Positions 1-9,240 are shown, counted from the stretch's first letter. The stretch is 64,000 bases of DNA from Pseudomonas frederiksbergensis (GCF_003732275.1 NZ_MOBM01000038.1:124001-188000), one strand, 5' to 3'. Translations and numbers: made by a program. Notes: generated by a model not told the origin, from the sequence alone.

Positions 1-133
1 ACCGCAAAACTTGCAGTCAGCCATGCCCCCCGCAGCACTGCGATATTCAGTCCTTAACTGACTGCCATCAGCCGGTTGCGCTGCTTTTATTTTTCAGAGC
101 CTCAGAACTTCTCTGGGAATCAGCGTCTGTAAA

Positions 134-1348
134 TCAGAGGTATTTGAGAATCGCGATGTCGCGACGGCGCTGTTTTAGGTTGGCGAACCAGCGCGTCGGG
201 AAGAACAGCAACACCCCGAGGATCACGCTCCACAGCCAGACCATGGGCAGGTTATCGAAACCATAATAGGTGCCCTGATTGGCGCCCCAGATCGCAACGG
301 ACACCAGGTACATGGCCTTGAGCACGTACAGGTGCAGCAAATAGAAGAACATTGGCGCACCGCCGTAGATCGCCAGAGTCGCGGTGGACCAGCGATCCTG
401 GGCCTTCTCGAACAACGCCAAAAGGATCAGCCCCAGGCCGAGGGTCGGCATCAGAAACATCAGCGACGGCGGGTATTTCTTCGCGCTCATGAAGCTCATG
501 AACGTGCGCAGGGAATCACCGGTCTGCATCCAAGGCTTCTCGCCGTAGACGTTCAGGTAACGGATGAATACGAACGCCACCAGCAGGCCAACGCCGACTT
601 TCAGCAAACGGGAAATCCGCTCGGCTGGTTCCATGTCCTTGCCAAACCACGGCCCGATGGCCCAGCCCAGCAGAATCACCCCGATCCACGGCAACACCGG
701 ATACGTGGTGCGAGCCCGGGTGAACTCGGTGATGTCGATGAACACCCGCTGATGCAGGATCGACCACGGCACGTAGAACGGCGACTCCGGCCCAATAGTC
801 ACGCCGTCGAGCAGGTTGTGCCCGGCGACAATCGCCACCCCGAGCACGATCAACCAACCGCGCTTGAAGTGCAGCAACCCGGCGAGCACGATCATGCAGA
901 TGCCGATGCACCAGATCACTTGCAGCCACAACGTCTTGGGCGGGAACTCGGCGTTCCAGGCAAAGCAGACGAACGTGAGTTCCAGAAGCACCAGAAACAG
1001 CCCGCGTTTGAGCAGGAACACTGAAGTCTCATTGGCCGTGTGTTTCTGGCTGTAGAGCCAGGCCGACAAACCGGTGAGGAAGATGAACACCGGGGCGCAG
1101 ATGGTGCTCAGCAATCGGGTGAAGAACAGGTCCGGGGTCACGCTCAAGGCGTCGATCGGGTCGGTCACCTGGCGGTGCAGCAAAAAGGTTTCCCGCACAT
1201 GGTCGACGAGCATGCAGAGCATGACGAAGCCGCGCAGGGCATCGATGGCGAGCATCCGGGTGTTGGTTTTTGCAGCGCTGGAGGCAAGCGCAGGGGAAAC
1301 ACTTCCCGCCTGCCCTGCCACGCTTGTGGATAAGGTCATATCAGTCAC
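134..1348 (-). CDS. DUF1624 / heparan-alpha-glucosaminide N-acetyltransferase-like integral membrane protein
   Basis: A 404-residue polytopic membrane protein. The family signature is the first membrane segment after a polar leader (around residues 33-55), with the pattern IDALRGFVMLCML followed by DHVRETF, as in DUF1624 proteins related to the lysosomal acetyl-CoA:glucosaminide acetyltransferase and to acyltransferase-3 proteins. About ten hydrophobic segments follow, and the tail is basic. These proteins are thought to move acyl groups across the inner membrane; the substrate here cannot be read. The first codon is GTG, with an in-frame ATG three codons later (1339); neither has a strong ribosome site. 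It lies 30 bases after the DUF4198 gene on the same strand, so the two are probably co-transcribed. Family assignment is good, function unknown. Confidence 0.8.
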   Translation of the reverse strand: MTDMTLSTSVAGQAGSVSPALASSAAKTNTRMLAIDALRGFVMLCMLVDHVRETFLLHRQVTDPIDALSVTPDLFFTRLLSTICAPVFIFLTGLSAWLYSQKHTANETSVFLLKRGLFLVLLELTFVCFAWNAEFPPKTLWLQVIWCIGICMIVLAGLLHFKRGWLIVLGVAIVAGHNLLDGVTIGPESPFYVPWSILHQRVFIDITEFTRARTTYPVLPWIGVILLGWAIGPWFGKDMEPAERISRLLKVGVGLLVAFVFIRYLNVYGEKPWMQTGDSLRTFMSFMSAKKYPPSLMFLMPTLGLGLILLALFEKAQDRWSTATLAIYGGAPMFFYLLHLYVLKAMYLVSVAIWGANQGTYYGFDNLPMVWLWSVILGVLLFFPTRWFANLKQRRRDIAILKYL

Positions 1349-1378
1349 TCATGTCGTGGTCAGTGGACTACCGCTGGC

Positions 1379-2158
1379 TCAGCCCTGTTTCTTCAGCTTG
1401 GCAACTTCCGATGCCGGCAGCTGCGACGGCGCCCGCGGCAAAGGTACCTGACCTTCCTTTCGATAGAACGACAACGTCGAACTGAAGCTCTTCACGTCAA
1501 AGGGTTCGGCCTGGCCCTGGGGATTGATGCGCTCGCCGGCGGTGTGGTCCTTGTATTCGACGGCCACCACATAGATGCCCTGCCAAGGCAGCTCGAAACT
1601 GACCTTGCCGGTCGCATCGGTGCGCCGGGTAAACACTTCGCCGGAACCGGTTTCCAGCACCACGTCGTGATCGGCCAAGGGCTTGTGCGCATAGAACACC
1701 TGGAACTGCGCCTTGCCGGCATCGGCGACACCGGTGGGCACGATATCCAGCGTCAGTTCCGGCGTGCGGGCGCGCAAGTCACCGACCCAACGGGTGGCGG
1801 GCGTCCAGTAAGCCTTTTGGGTTTTATCGCCGTCGTGAAGGTCGAAGATCGGGTAATGCGCGTCCTCGGCCAGCAGCGAGTCATCCACCTTGGATTGATG
1901 CGTCACGGCAAATGCCTGGCGCTGCAAGGTCAGGCTCAACGGTTGAGACTTGTTGCTGATCGACCAGCCCTTGAGTTGCCGAAACCGGTCCATCCCGCCC
2001 GGTGTGACTTCCAGCATGTTCTTGTCATATTCCCCGTAGTACAACGCCAGGGGTTGCCCCGGTGGCTGCTCGTACCAGATTTGATGCGCTTCGCTGCTGC
2101 TTGCCAGCATGAAGACGCCGTAACCCAACAGTGCTTTTTTTGCGTGGCTCATTCGCAT
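1379..2158 (-). CDS. DUF4198 domain periplasmic protein
   Basis: 259 residues with an N-terminal signal peptide (hydrophobic stretch GYGVFMLASSSEA, probable cleavage just before HQIWYE). The mature start HQIWYEQP and the beta-rich body with a late VSFELPWQGIYVVAVEY strand match DUF4198, a periplasmic family with NikM-like immunoglobulin folds often found near metal uptake or TonB systems. Histidine right after the cleavage site is typical of the family and may bind metal (inference). First gene of a probable two-gene unit with the DUF1624 membrane protein. No TonB receptor is visible next to it, so the partner is unknown. Confidence 0.8.
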   Translation of the reverse strand: MRMSHAKKALLGYGVFMLASSSEAHQIWYEQPPGQPLALYYGEYDKNMLEVTPGGMDRFRQLKGWSISNKSQPLSLTLQRQAFAVTHQSKVDDSLLAEDAHYPIFDLHDGDKTQKAYWTPATRWVGDLRARTPELTLDIVPTGVADAGKAQFQVFYAHKPLADHDVVLETGSGEVFTRRTDATGKVSFELPWQGIYVVAVEYKDHTAGERINPQGQAEPFDVKSFSSTLSFYRKEGQVPLPRAPSQLPASEVAKLKKQG

Positions 2159-2411
2159 TTTTTTGCGCTCCGATTGGTGTTGTTCAACGGATCGTCGCAG
2201 CCCCGCAACGATCTGCCCCTCTCTCTGAACGCATTACAACGCAGGCTATTTTGTGCTTTGCGCCGAATTCATCGCTCATAACGCAAACGAAGACTGTTTT
2301 CGTGGCGTAAACAGCTATTTATGCGGCCTGCGCCAGCATGACGCGCGTAGAGGGGTTTGGCGCGGCCGATGTCCAATCGGGGTGCATGCACAATGTCAGT
2401 CAGGTGAGGAA

Positions 2412-2494
2412 CCTGTGGGAGCGGGCTTGCTCGCGATTGCGGAATGTCAGTCAACGAATGTGTTGAATGTGACGCCGCCATCGCGGGCAAGCCC
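2412..2494. repeat. REPIN, degenerate right arm
   Basis: The left arm TGTGGGAGCGGGCTTGCTCG faces a shortened right arm (ATCGCGGGCAAGCCC) that lacks the terminal GCTCCCACA. Same family as the neighbouring complete element. Confidence 0.75.
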
Positions 2495-2529
2495 TAATGC
2501 CAATCAGTAAAGGAATTGAACACCGCAGC

Positions 2530-2624
2530 CCCTGTGGGAGCGAGCCTGCTCGCGATAGCGGCGTGTCAGTCAACACTGATGTGAATGTACCGCCGTCATC
2601 GCGAGCAGGCTCGCTCCCACAGGG
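2530..2624. repeat. REPIN (pair of inverted REP sequences)
   Basis: Perfect inverted arms CCCTGTGGGAGCGAGCCTGC and the reverse complement ending GCTCGCTCCCACAGGG, separated by about 45 bases containing the usual GCGTGTCAGTCAACA spacer. This is a classic fluorescens-group REPIN at the 3' side of the lrp-like gene. Confidence 0.9.
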
Positions 2625-2660
2625 ATTGCGGCAGGCTGCAAGGGAATGGCCGAGTCAGTT

Positions 2661-3149
2661 TCAGTGACGCAGTAATTTGCGCAGCGGCACGCCGTCCTTG
2701 AGCACGGGTGACTTGATGACGATGTAGCTGAAGTACTTGGAGATGCCGATGTTCTTGTCCAGCAGGCTTTCGATCACTTCCTGATAATGCTGAATGCTAC
2801 GGGTCATGAAGCGCACCAGATAATCGTAGCCGCCACTGATCAGGTGGCATTCGAGCACTTCATCGACCAGACGGATATTGGACTCGAACTTGGCGAAGTC
2901 TTCGCGCTTGTGGTCGCTCAAGGTGATTTCGGTGAACACTGTGACCGAATCGGTGATCTTGGCCAGGTTCAGGTGAGCCTTGTAGCTGGAGATATACCCG
3001 GCCGACTCAAGCCGTTTGACCCGTTGCAGGCAGGGGCTGGCCGACAGGCCCACGGCATCGGCCAGGCTGACGTTGGTCATGCGCCCATCCTTTTGCAGCT
3101 CAACCAAGATGCTGATGTCGATCCGGTCCAGTTTTACTAAACCTTCCAT
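2661..3149 (-). CDS. Lrp/AsnC family transcriptional regulator
   Basis: 162 residues, the usual Lrp/AsnC size. The N-terminal winged helix spans about residues 5-60 (LDRIDISILVELQKDGR, then the recognition helix GLSASPCLQRVKRLE), followed by a RAM effector-binding domain with the family pattern ISGGYDYLVRF at about 104-114. It is transcribed behind the HAD phosphatase and aminotransferase genes and probably controls them in response to an amino acid or amine; this is inferred from position only. A 45-base gap separates it from the HAD gene. Confidence 0.9.
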   Translation of the reverse strand: MEGLVKLDRIDISILVELQKDGRMTNVSLADAVGLSASPCLQRVKRLESAGYISSYKAHLNLAKITDSVTVFTEITLSDHKREDFAKFESNIRLVDEVLECHLISGGYDYLVRFMTRSIQHYQEVIESLLDKNIGISKYFSYIVIKSPVLKDGVPLRKLLRH

Positions 3150-3194
3150 TGCGTACCTCTTGACTGCCGTTTGTAAGACAATCTTCTAGCAAAA

Positions 3195-3851
3195 TCAGCG
3201 CCGTAAAGACAGCTGATGCTGAGCCACCAGATCCGCCATGCTGTTGATGCAGTAATCCGCAGCGCACGGCGTCGGGTGTTTGCCCCGGCCGCGACAGATC
3301 AGACAGACAGCGCCCGCGCCCTGCTGCCGGGCGGAAGGCCGGGTCACCTGGAGGATGGTTTTGGCGTCCAGCTCATTGGCCGCCAGCCAATCGTGATCCC
3401 GCAGGGGATCACTGGCCAGTGAAATAAAATCGTCGGGCATGATCCCCAGGCGTTCACACAGCAGGCCACGATCCTCGGCATCACGATCGCCATGCACCAA
3501 CAGGCGATAGAACTTGCGCAGGTACAGCATGGCGCCGGGTGCGTCTTCGAACAACGACCAACCCGCCACCGAGCGGGCAAAGCTCATGCCCTCCTCCCAA
3601 CTGGCTTTCAGCCCCCAGCGCTCGGCCAACTGACGGTGCGCGAAACACAGCAAACCGCTGAAACCCAGTTCGCCGAAGCGCGGGTACAGCGCATGCACCA
3701 CCTCGCTGAACTCGGCCAGCACCTGTGTTTTGTCCGGGTGGCCGCCACGGCTGTCGAGCAGCGGCTGCAACGCCGTCCAGACCCCGGAATCGCGATCCAC
3801 CAGGACCTCATCGCAATCGATCAACAACGCTCGATAATCAGTCAGCCCCAT
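3195..3851 (-). CDS. HAD-superfamily hydrolase
   Basis: 218 residues. Motif I is LLIDCDEVLVDRD with nucleophile Asp12 and Asp14; motif II is the serine/threonine-poor LLVHGDRD segment around 118-125; motif III/IV is SLASDPLRDHDW around 147-158. A cap region with many helices follows motif I, as in the haloacid dehalogenase-like phosphatase group. Substrate not evident. It sits 95 bases downstream of the aminotransferase gene and upstream of the Lrp-like gene, a trio that suggests amine or amino-acid metabolism. Confidence 0.8.
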   Translation of the reverse strand: MGLTDYRALLIDCDEVLVDRDSGVWTALQPLLDSRGGHPDKTQVLAEFSEVVHALYPRFGELGFSGLLCFAHRQLAERWGLKASWEEGMSFARSVAGWSLFEDAPGAMLYLRKFYRLLVHGDRDAEDRGLLCERLGIMPDDFISLASDPLRDHDWLAANELDAKTILQVTRPSARQQGAGAVCLICRGRGKHPTPCAADYCINSMADLVAQHQLSLRR

Positions 3852-3946
3852 GGTGTGTAAAGCCTCCGATGATGCATTCCATCAATCCATGCTCCATAAG
3901 TGCTCACGGGCGATGCCAAGTGGCACCGCCCGGAGCAGGCGTGAGC

Positions 3947-5251
3947 TCAGTTCAAGACTCGTGCCAGCGCCGCGTCGAGAATCTGCAGCGCTTCGTCGAC
4001 CTGCGCTTCGGTGGTCACCAGCGGCGCGAGGAAGCGCAGCACGTTGCGGTACACGCCGCACTTGATCACCAGCAGGCCACCGGCCCGGGCTTCGTCGATC
4101 AGCCGTTGGTTCAGGTCGGCATCAGGGGTGCGCGCGTCGTCATCCTTGATCAGCTCGATCGCCAGCATGAAGCCGCTGCCGCGCACGTCGCCGATGCGCG
4201 GGTAACGAGCCTGCAAGCTCAACAAGCCCTGACGCAGACGTTCGCCCAAAGCATCACCGCGGGCCAGCAACTGCTCTTGTTCATAAGCCTCGATCACCGC
4301 CAGCGCCGCCGCGCACGACAGCGCGTTACCGCCGTAAGTGCCACCGAGGCCGCCGGGTAACGGCGCGTCCATGATCTCGGCCTTGCCGACCACACCGGAC
4401 AGCGGCAAACCACCGGCCAGGCTTTTGGCGACAGTGACCAGGTCCGGCTGAATGCCCGCGTGCTGGAAGCCGAACCATTTGCCGGTGCGACCGAAACCGG
4501 TCTGGATTTCATCAAGGATCAGCACGATGCCGTGTTTTTCAGTCAGGGCACGCAGGGCCTGGAGAAACTCTGTCGGTGCCGAGAGGAAACCGCCATCGCC
4601 CTGCACCGGTTCGATGATGATTGCCGCGACCCGCTCGGGCGCCACTTGGGTGGCCAACAATTCGTCCAGCGCCTTGAGCGCCATGTCGCTAGTCACGCCG
4701 CGATAAGCATTCGGATACGGAGTGTGGAAGACCTCCGGTGCAAACGGCCCGAAGTTCTGCTTATAGGGCTGGCTCATGCCGGTCAGCGTGGTGCCGAGCA
4801 AGGTCCGGCCGTGGAACCCGCCGCGAAAGGCGATTACCGCCGAGCGGTTGGTGTGGGCGCGGGCGATTTTCACCGCGTTTTCCACGGCTTCGGCGCCGGA
4901 GGTGAAGAACGCGGCTTTATAGGATTCCTGGCCGCCGATCATTTCGCACAGGCGCTGAGCCAGGTCGAGATAAGGCTTGTAGGCCACCACCTGGAAACAG
5001 GCGTGGGAGATTTTTTGCAACTGCGCCTGCACCGCCGCGACCACCTTTGGGTGGTTGTGACCGATGTTCAGCACACCGATACCGCCGACAAAGTCCAGGT
5101 AGCGCTTGCCGTCCACGTCCCACAACTCTGAACCTTGGGCCCGATCGATCACCAACGGATGCGCGGTAACCAGGCCACGTGGCACGAATTGATCGCGCTG
5201 ACGGAGCAAATGAGGGGTTTCGTCGACTTTGCTATTCATGGCATTTCCCAT
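3947..5251 (-). CDS. gabT: Class III PLP aminotransferase, 4-aminobutyrate/5-aminovalerate type
   Basis: 434 residues. Class III fold with FFTSGAEAVENAVK (about 115-128) for phosphate binding, EPVQGDGG at about 214-221, LILDEIQTGFGRTG at about 244-257, and the PLP Schiff-base lysine in VAKSLAGG (Lys276). It would transfer the amino group of 4-aminobutyrate or a similar omega-amine to 2-oxoglutarate. The start is either the first ATG or the ATG four codons on (5239); the ribosome site does not decide. No succinate-semialdehyde dehydrogenase is adjacent, so the true substrate may differ from GABA. It is divergent from the GhrA-like gene across about 260 bases. Confidence 0.85.
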   Translation of the reverse strand: MGNAMNSKVDETPHLLRQRDQFVPRGLVTAHPLVIDRAQGSELWDVDGKRYLDFVGGIGVLNIGHNHPKVVAAVQAQLQKISHACFQVVAYKPYLDLAQRLCEMIGGQESYKAAFFTSGAEAVENAVKIARAHTNRSAVIAFRGGFHGRTLLGTTLTGMSQPYKQNFGPFAPEVFHTPYPNAYRGVTSDMALKALDELLATQVAPERVAAIIIEPVQGDGGFLSAPTEFLQALRALTEKHGIVLILDEIQTGFGRTGKWFGFQHAGIQPDLVTVAKSLAGGLPLSGVVGKAEIMDAPLPGGLGGTYGGNALSCAAALAVIEAYEQEQLLARGDALGERLRQGLLSLQARYPRIGDVRGSGFMLAIELIKDDDARTPDADLNQRLIDEARAGGLLVIKCGVYRNVLRFLAPLVTTEAQVDEALQILDAALARVLN

Positions 5252-5319
5252 CGTGAGTCCGGCAACCGGGAAGTGGTTGCGATGGTGTTCAGGTTAAGGC
5301 TTGCGCGAAACGAACTACG

Positions 5320-5345
5320 CCGAACTTGCCCCCTGAGAAGTTCGG
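5320..5345. promoter_or_regulatory. Inverted repeat in the gabT-ghrA divergent promoter region
   Basis: A perfect 8-base inverted repeat, CCGAACTT-N10-AAGTTCGG, lies in the 260-base divergent region. The half-sites are centred 18 bases apart, a spacing that suits a dimeric regulator on one DNA face. Which protein binds is unknown. Confidence 0.35.
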
Positions 5346-5511
5346 ATCGACTGTTTTCACCCCGCCAAACGGCAGATTCCTTTAGCCGGCCGAATCTGCC
5401 GGTGCGTGGCCGATACAACGTTACGCAACGCGTTAAACCTGCTGCTTTCGACAGATCCTGCGCTGGCGTTGCGCGATGATGGGCAGCACCTTCACCTATC
5501 AGGAAATGCCC

Positions 5512-6438
5512 ATGGCCCTGCTGTATAAAGCTGACCCTGTGCGCGGCGAACAGTGGCAAGCGCTGTTCGCCGAACACGCCCCGGATATCGAATGGCGCGC
5601 GTGGCCGGACATCGGCGACCCGAAGGACATTCAATACCTGGCCGCGTGGCAGGCACCCGACGATCTCGAGGTTGTGCTGCCCAATCTGCAAGTGCTGTTT
5701 GCCTTGTCCGCCGGCGTCGATCAACTCGACCTCAATCGCCTGCCGACGAGCTTGCCAGTGGTGCGCCTGCTGGACCCCGGCATCACCCGTGGCATGTGCG
5801 AATACGCCAGTTTTGCCGTGCTCAGCCTGCACCGGGACATGTTGCGCTATCGCCAGCAACAAATGGCCCGCTGCTGGCAAGCGCACTTGCTGCAACCGGC
5901 CGCCAGGCGTCGGGTCGGCGTCATGGGGCTTGGCGCTCAGGCGCAGCAGATTCTGGCGACCTTGCAACCGCTGGGCTTTGCCTTGTCAGGCTGGGCGCGC
6001 AGTGCCCATCAAATTCCGGGAGTCGATTGCTATGCCGGCAACCAGCAGCTGCCAGCGTTCCTCAGCCAGTGCGACATTCTGTTGTGTGTATTGCCGTTGA
6101 CCGAACAGACCCAGGGCATTCTTGATCGCAGGTTGTTTGAACAACTGCCCCGTGGCGCAGCGCTGATCAACATGGGCCGTGGCGGGCATTTGGTTGAGGA
6201 TGATTTGCTTGAGGCATTGGACAGCGGGCATTTGAGCGGCGCGGTCCTTGATGTGCTGCAGCAGGAACCGGCACCGGTGGATCATCCGTTCTGGCACCAC
6301 CCGCAGATTCTGCTGACACCGCACATCGCGGCGATGACCCAGCCAGAAAGTGCCTTTGGGGTGTTGCTGGAGAACATTCGCCGACATCAACGGGGGGAGC
6401 CGATGCTCGGTGAGATCGATCGTGCGCAGGGTTATTGA
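5512..6438 (+). CDS. ghrA: Glyoxylate/hydroxypyruvate reductase A-like D-2-hydroxyacid dehydrogenase
   Basis: 308 residues from the ATG at 5512, preceded by AGGAA at a 7-base spacing; an in-frame ATG at 5476 has no such site. Short GhrA length. The NAD(P)-binding turn GVMGLGAQA is at about 136-144, and the catalytic set is Arg223 (NMGRGGH), Glu252 (QQEPAPVDHPFW) and His271 (LTPHIAAMT). Family members reduce glyoxylate and hydroxypyruvate using NADPH. Divergent from the aminotransferase, so the two may share control; reduction of an oxo-acid product is possible but not shown. Confidence 0.85.
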   Translation: MALLYKADPVRGEQWQALFAEHAPDIEWRAWPDIGDPKDIQYLAAWQAPDDLEVVLPNLQVLFALSAGVDQLDLNRLPTSLPVVRLLDPGITRGMCEYASFAVLSLHRDMLRYRQQQMARCWQAHLLQPAARRRVGVMGLGAQAQQILATLQPLGFALSGWARSAHQIPGVDCYAGNQQLPAFLSQCDILLCVLPLTEQTQGILDRRLFEQLPRGAALINMGRGGHLVEDDLLEALDSGHLSGAVLDVLQQEPAPVDHPFWHHPQILLTPHIAAMTQPESAFGVLLENIRRHQRGEPMLGEIDRAQGY

Positions 6439-6453
6439 TCTGCCCTGCAGTAT

Positions 6454-6566
6454 GTGGCGAGCGAGCTTGCTCGCGTTGGGCTGCGTAGCGGCCCCAAAGA
6501 TCTGACAACCATTGCCGATTTTTGTGAGTGCTACGCACTCAAGCGGGAGCAAGCTCCCTCGCCACA
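6454..6566. repeat. REPIN, GTGGCGAGCGAGC subtype
   Basis: Arms GTGGCGAGCGAGCTTGCTCG and the reverse complement GGAGCAAGCTCCCTCGCCAC flank a spacer with a second small inversion (GCGTAGCGGCCCC against GAGTGCTACGCACTC). It lies between the 3' ends of ghrA and the next minus-strand gene. Confidence 0.85.
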
Positions 6567-6628
6567 GGTTTCTCTGACTCAAGACGCTCTTAAGTGAACA
6601 GCATTGTTCTCAAAGACACCCGTTATGC

Positions 6629-7003
6629 TCAGTGAATTCCCGGAATACTGTTGTCGCAGGAAAAGGACTGCCCTCCTTTCAGCATCAGTCGTTCCTGCAT
6701 CCGCTGGCAACGCTCCCGTTCCTGCTGCATCGAACGATCGATGCTGATATTGCCGGTCTTCTCCGGTTGTTTGCGGTCGCCCAGGCGCAACGTCACCCAG
6801 GGCTGTTCCGGCTGGACCTGAAAGCGGCTTTTTCCTTCGACGGGCGTGGTGGGTTTGGTGGTTTCGATCGCGGCCGGTTTTGGCAGTTGATCGGAGGTGA
6901 CCCCGTAACGGGTCAGAATCGAGCTTTGAGGCAGTTCTGCGGCGGCGGTTGCCGATAACAAGGCCAGCGCCAAACCGAAGGTGTACCTCTTGCTGTTACT
7001 CAC
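6629..7003 (-). CDS. Small secreted hypothetical protein
   Basis: 124 residues if started at the GTG at 7001-7003, which has AGGAG ten bases upstream and begins a clean signal peptide (YTFGLALALLSATAAA, cleavage before ELPQSS). The longer in-frame upstream extension lacks a signal peptide and a ribosome site. The mature part is polar and proline/threonine-rich, then QPWVTLRLGDRKQPE, an arginine/glutamate-rich helix (MQQERERCQRMQERLMLKGG) and a C-terminal SFSCDNSIPG. Two cysteines could form one disulfide. I do not recognise the family. It is not obviously part of the protease locus next door. Confidence 0.6.
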   Translation of the reverse strand: MSNSKRYTFGLALALLSATAAAELPQSSILTRYGVTSDQLPKPAAIETTKPTTPVEGKSRFQVQPEQPWVTLRLGDRKQPEKTGNISIDRSMQQERERCQRMQERLMLKGGQSFSCDNSIPGIH

Positions 7004-7168
7004 GTTGCAAAATCTCCTGTACTCAATGGCGGCATGCAGCACCGGCGTCATAGGGATAACGCGTGGATGGGCTGATGGTTTAGTGCCAGGTTCCTGTTGG
7101 TGCAGGTATTGGAGCCAAGGAGTGCCCAACGAGTCACGTAGGTAGACAGGATTACCGCGTTATCGTTC

Positions 7169-7262
7169 TTCGCGAGCAAGCCCGCTCCCACATTCGATCT
7201 TCAGTGAGCACCCAATATGGGTACGCCTGCGATCAAAATGTGGGAGCGGGCTTGCTCGCGAA
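7169..7262. repeat. REP pair, inverted, between the lipase locus and the secreted protein
   Basis: Arms TTCGCGAGCAAGCCCGCTCC and its reverse complement ending in GGGCTTGCTCGCGAA surround a 35-base centre. The arms are in the opposite relative order to the other elements, with REP tails outward. It ends just after the stop of pueA and may act as a transcription or mRNA-end element. Confidence 0.8.
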
Positions 7263-7289
7263 GAGGCCTTTACCGGCGCCGCATCACCC

Positions 7290-9143
7290 TCAGGCGATCA
7301 CAATCCCCCCACTGGCCAAACTGTCCAGCCCGACACCCACCAAAGTCACCGAATCACTGCCAAATGTCAGCAGCGTATCCTGCCCCACCGCCGTGGCATG
7401 GGCCCGATAATCGTCGTTCGGCGCAACGCCCTGAACCCCGAAGAACACCAGTTTGTCGTTGGCTTGATAGCCCACCACCCGGTCCTGGCCAAACGCACCG
7501 CTGAACAGGAACGTATCGACGCCGCCACCCGACTCCATCAGGTCATTACCCGTCCCGCCGACAAACACGTCATTGCCGGTGCTGCCAATCAAATGGTCGT
7601 TGCCATCGAGGCCAAACAACCAGTCGCCCGTTGTGTGTGCGTTGAGGGTGTCGGCGCCGGTCGTGCCCTTCACGCTTGAAGTGTATTGGGTCAGGTTGCT
7701 GCCAACCGCAAGGCCATTGGCGGTGACGCTGTGGGTCACGTCATCCTTGAACACCCCCCAGAGAAAACCCGGCTCCTTGGTGACGATACTGCCGATGTCG
7801 CGAGTGATGCTGATGCCGCCATTGGCGTCGCGCACGTACAGGTTGCCGGCACCGTCATTGGCGAAGGTGAAGTTCTTCACCGACTGCTGCAGGTCCAGCA
7901 CGTTGCTGCCCTTGCCGCCCAACAGGATGTTGTAGCCGCCGCCATCACGGAAGGTGTCGTTGCCGTCGCGGCCCTCCAGGTAGTCGCTGCCCTTGCCGCC
8001 CTGGATCAGGTCATTGCCGTCGCTGCCGATGATGAAGGTGCTGCCTTTATGGGTTTCGGCGTTGCGGTTCAAGTCCTGGACCCACGTGTTGCTGCGCGCC
8101 GGGTCCGAGAGGTTGGCGACGATGATGGTCGAATCTTTGCTGGTCAGGTCGTAGAACTGCGACTCCAGCACCCGGATCATGCCGTCGCCGTAACCGGTGG
8201 GCAAGTGTGAAATCCAGGTGGGGATGTTGAGGATGGAATACGGCAGCACGTTCCACGCCGTCGAGGCGTAGTGGTCGTTGAAGCTGACGATGTTATCGGT
8301 CGTCGAATCCTTGGCGGCATCGTGCACGCCAACCGAGGACAGGTTGAACGACGAGCCATCGAGGGCGCGGAATACCGGGTCGTTTTCATAACCGATGTTC
8401 AGCACTTTGTCGCTGCTGCTTTGGGTCGGCGATGCGTAGGCGATGTAGTTGGAATCCTGGTAGAACCCGGACCATTTTTCACTGCTCAAGTCCGCCAGGC
8501 TGTTGACCGCCAGGCCACCGAGACTATGGCCGCTGACCAGCACGTCCTTGCCCGACAGCCCATTGGCCTGGGCAAATGCTGCAACGTCGCCGAGCAGATT
8601 GCCGAAGGCTTCGCCCACATAGTTTTTCGCATAATCCTTGGGACCCAAGGCCGCCAGCAAATCGTTGATCACGTCACCGATGGAGTCGCCGATCTGGATT
8701 TCTCGCGGGCCGCTGGTGCCGCGAAAAGCGATGCCGATTTCGGTGAGATGGCCTTGGGCGTCGTACTTGCCGAGGATCTCGACTTGAGCGCTGGTGTAAC
8801 CGGCCTTCTCGCCGAAGAAGGTTCCGCGAGCATCGGTCTTGCCGTCATAGCCCAATTGCGCGGCGGTGATCGGCGTCCATCCGGCTTTTTGCACAGCTTC
8901 GAGAGCAGCCTTCTCCGAATCGGGGTTCCAGGGAATGCCGGGAATAACGCCTTGGGAATCGGTGCCGCCAATCAGTGCGGTAACCAGGGTTGCCGGCAAG
9001 CCCAGGCCGAAGCCGTTTTGCTGGTAACCAGTGGCAAAACCGTTGTCGAGGTTGTGATAGGAATACAGCGTGATCGCCATGGCGTCGCTGAACAACGCCT
9101 TGGAGTCTGCTGTGCCGAAGTTTTTGTAGTCATACACACCCAT
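7290..9143 (-). CDS. pueA: Family I.3 RTX lipase/polyurethanase (PueA type)
   Basis: 617 residues from the ATG at 9141-9143 (MGVYDYKNFG), the same length as the known PueA/PML lipases. Catalytic Ser207 lies in GHSLGG, with Asp255 in GYENDPVF and His313 in TWISHLPTG, matching family I.3 numbering. After about residue 370 come glycine-rich calcium-binding RTX nonapeptides (SDGNDLIQGGKGSDYLEGRDGND, and later NGLDGNDHLIG-type repeats), ending in a hydrophobic tail. No N-terminal signal peptide, as expected for type I export by the linked AprDEF machine. Hydrolyses triacylglycerols and probably polyester polyurethane in the medium. Last gene of the protease/lipase locus, 97 bases after pueB. Confidence 0.92.
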   Translation of the reverse strand: MGVYDYKNFGTADSKALFSDAMAITLYSYHNLDNGFATGYQQNGFGLGLPATLVTALIGGTDSQGVIPGIPWNPDSEKAALEAVQKAGWTPITAAQLGYDGKTDARGTFFGEKAGYTSAQVEILGKYDAQGHLTEIGIAFRGTSGPREIQIGDSIGDVINDLLAALGPKDYAKNYVGEAFGNLLGDVAAFAQANGLSGKDVLVSGHSLGGLAVNSLADLSSEKWSGFYQDSNYIAYASPTQSSSDKVLNIGYENDPVFRALDGSSFNLSSVGVHDAAKDSTTDNIVSFNDHYASTAWNVLPYSILNIPTWISHLPTGYGDGMIRVLESQFYDLTSKDSTIIVANLSDPARSNTWVQDLNRNAETHKGSTFIIGSDGNDLIQGGKGSDYLEGRDGNDTFRDGGGYNILLGGKGSNVLDLQQSVKNFTFANDGAGNLYVRDANGGISITRDIGSIVTKEPGFLWGVFKDDVTHSVTANGLAVGSNLTQYTSSVKGTTGADTLNAHTTGDWLFGLDGNDHLIGSTGNDVFVGGTGNDLMESGGGVDTFLFSGAFGQDRVVGYQANDKLVFFGVQGVAPNDDYRAHATAVGQDTLLTFGSDSVTLVGVGLDSLASGGIVIA

Positions 9144-9240
9144 TGGTATTGCCTCTCTCTTTGTTGGAATTGTCAGAGATAGCTCACAACCAGGACGCCT
9201 CACTGACGAGGCGCCCCGGAGCCTCTAGTGCATGCAGCCT

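Larger units (their letters stand above)
2159..2660. other. Intergenic region upstream of the DUF4198 gene, with two REPINs
   Basis: About 500 bases without a convincing gene. The half next to the DUF4198 start must hold that gene's promoter, though I do not see a clear -35/-10 pair. The other half is filled by two REP-pair elements listed separately. The open frames here are short and run through the repeats. Confidence 0.6.

Noticed and set aside
1..133. Possible gene end at the left edge
   Set aside because: No open frame with support; treated as downstream non-coding sequence.
2412..2624. CRISPR-like array
   Set aside because: Repeated words are inverted REP pairs with symmetric arms, not direct repeats with unique spacers; no cas genes.
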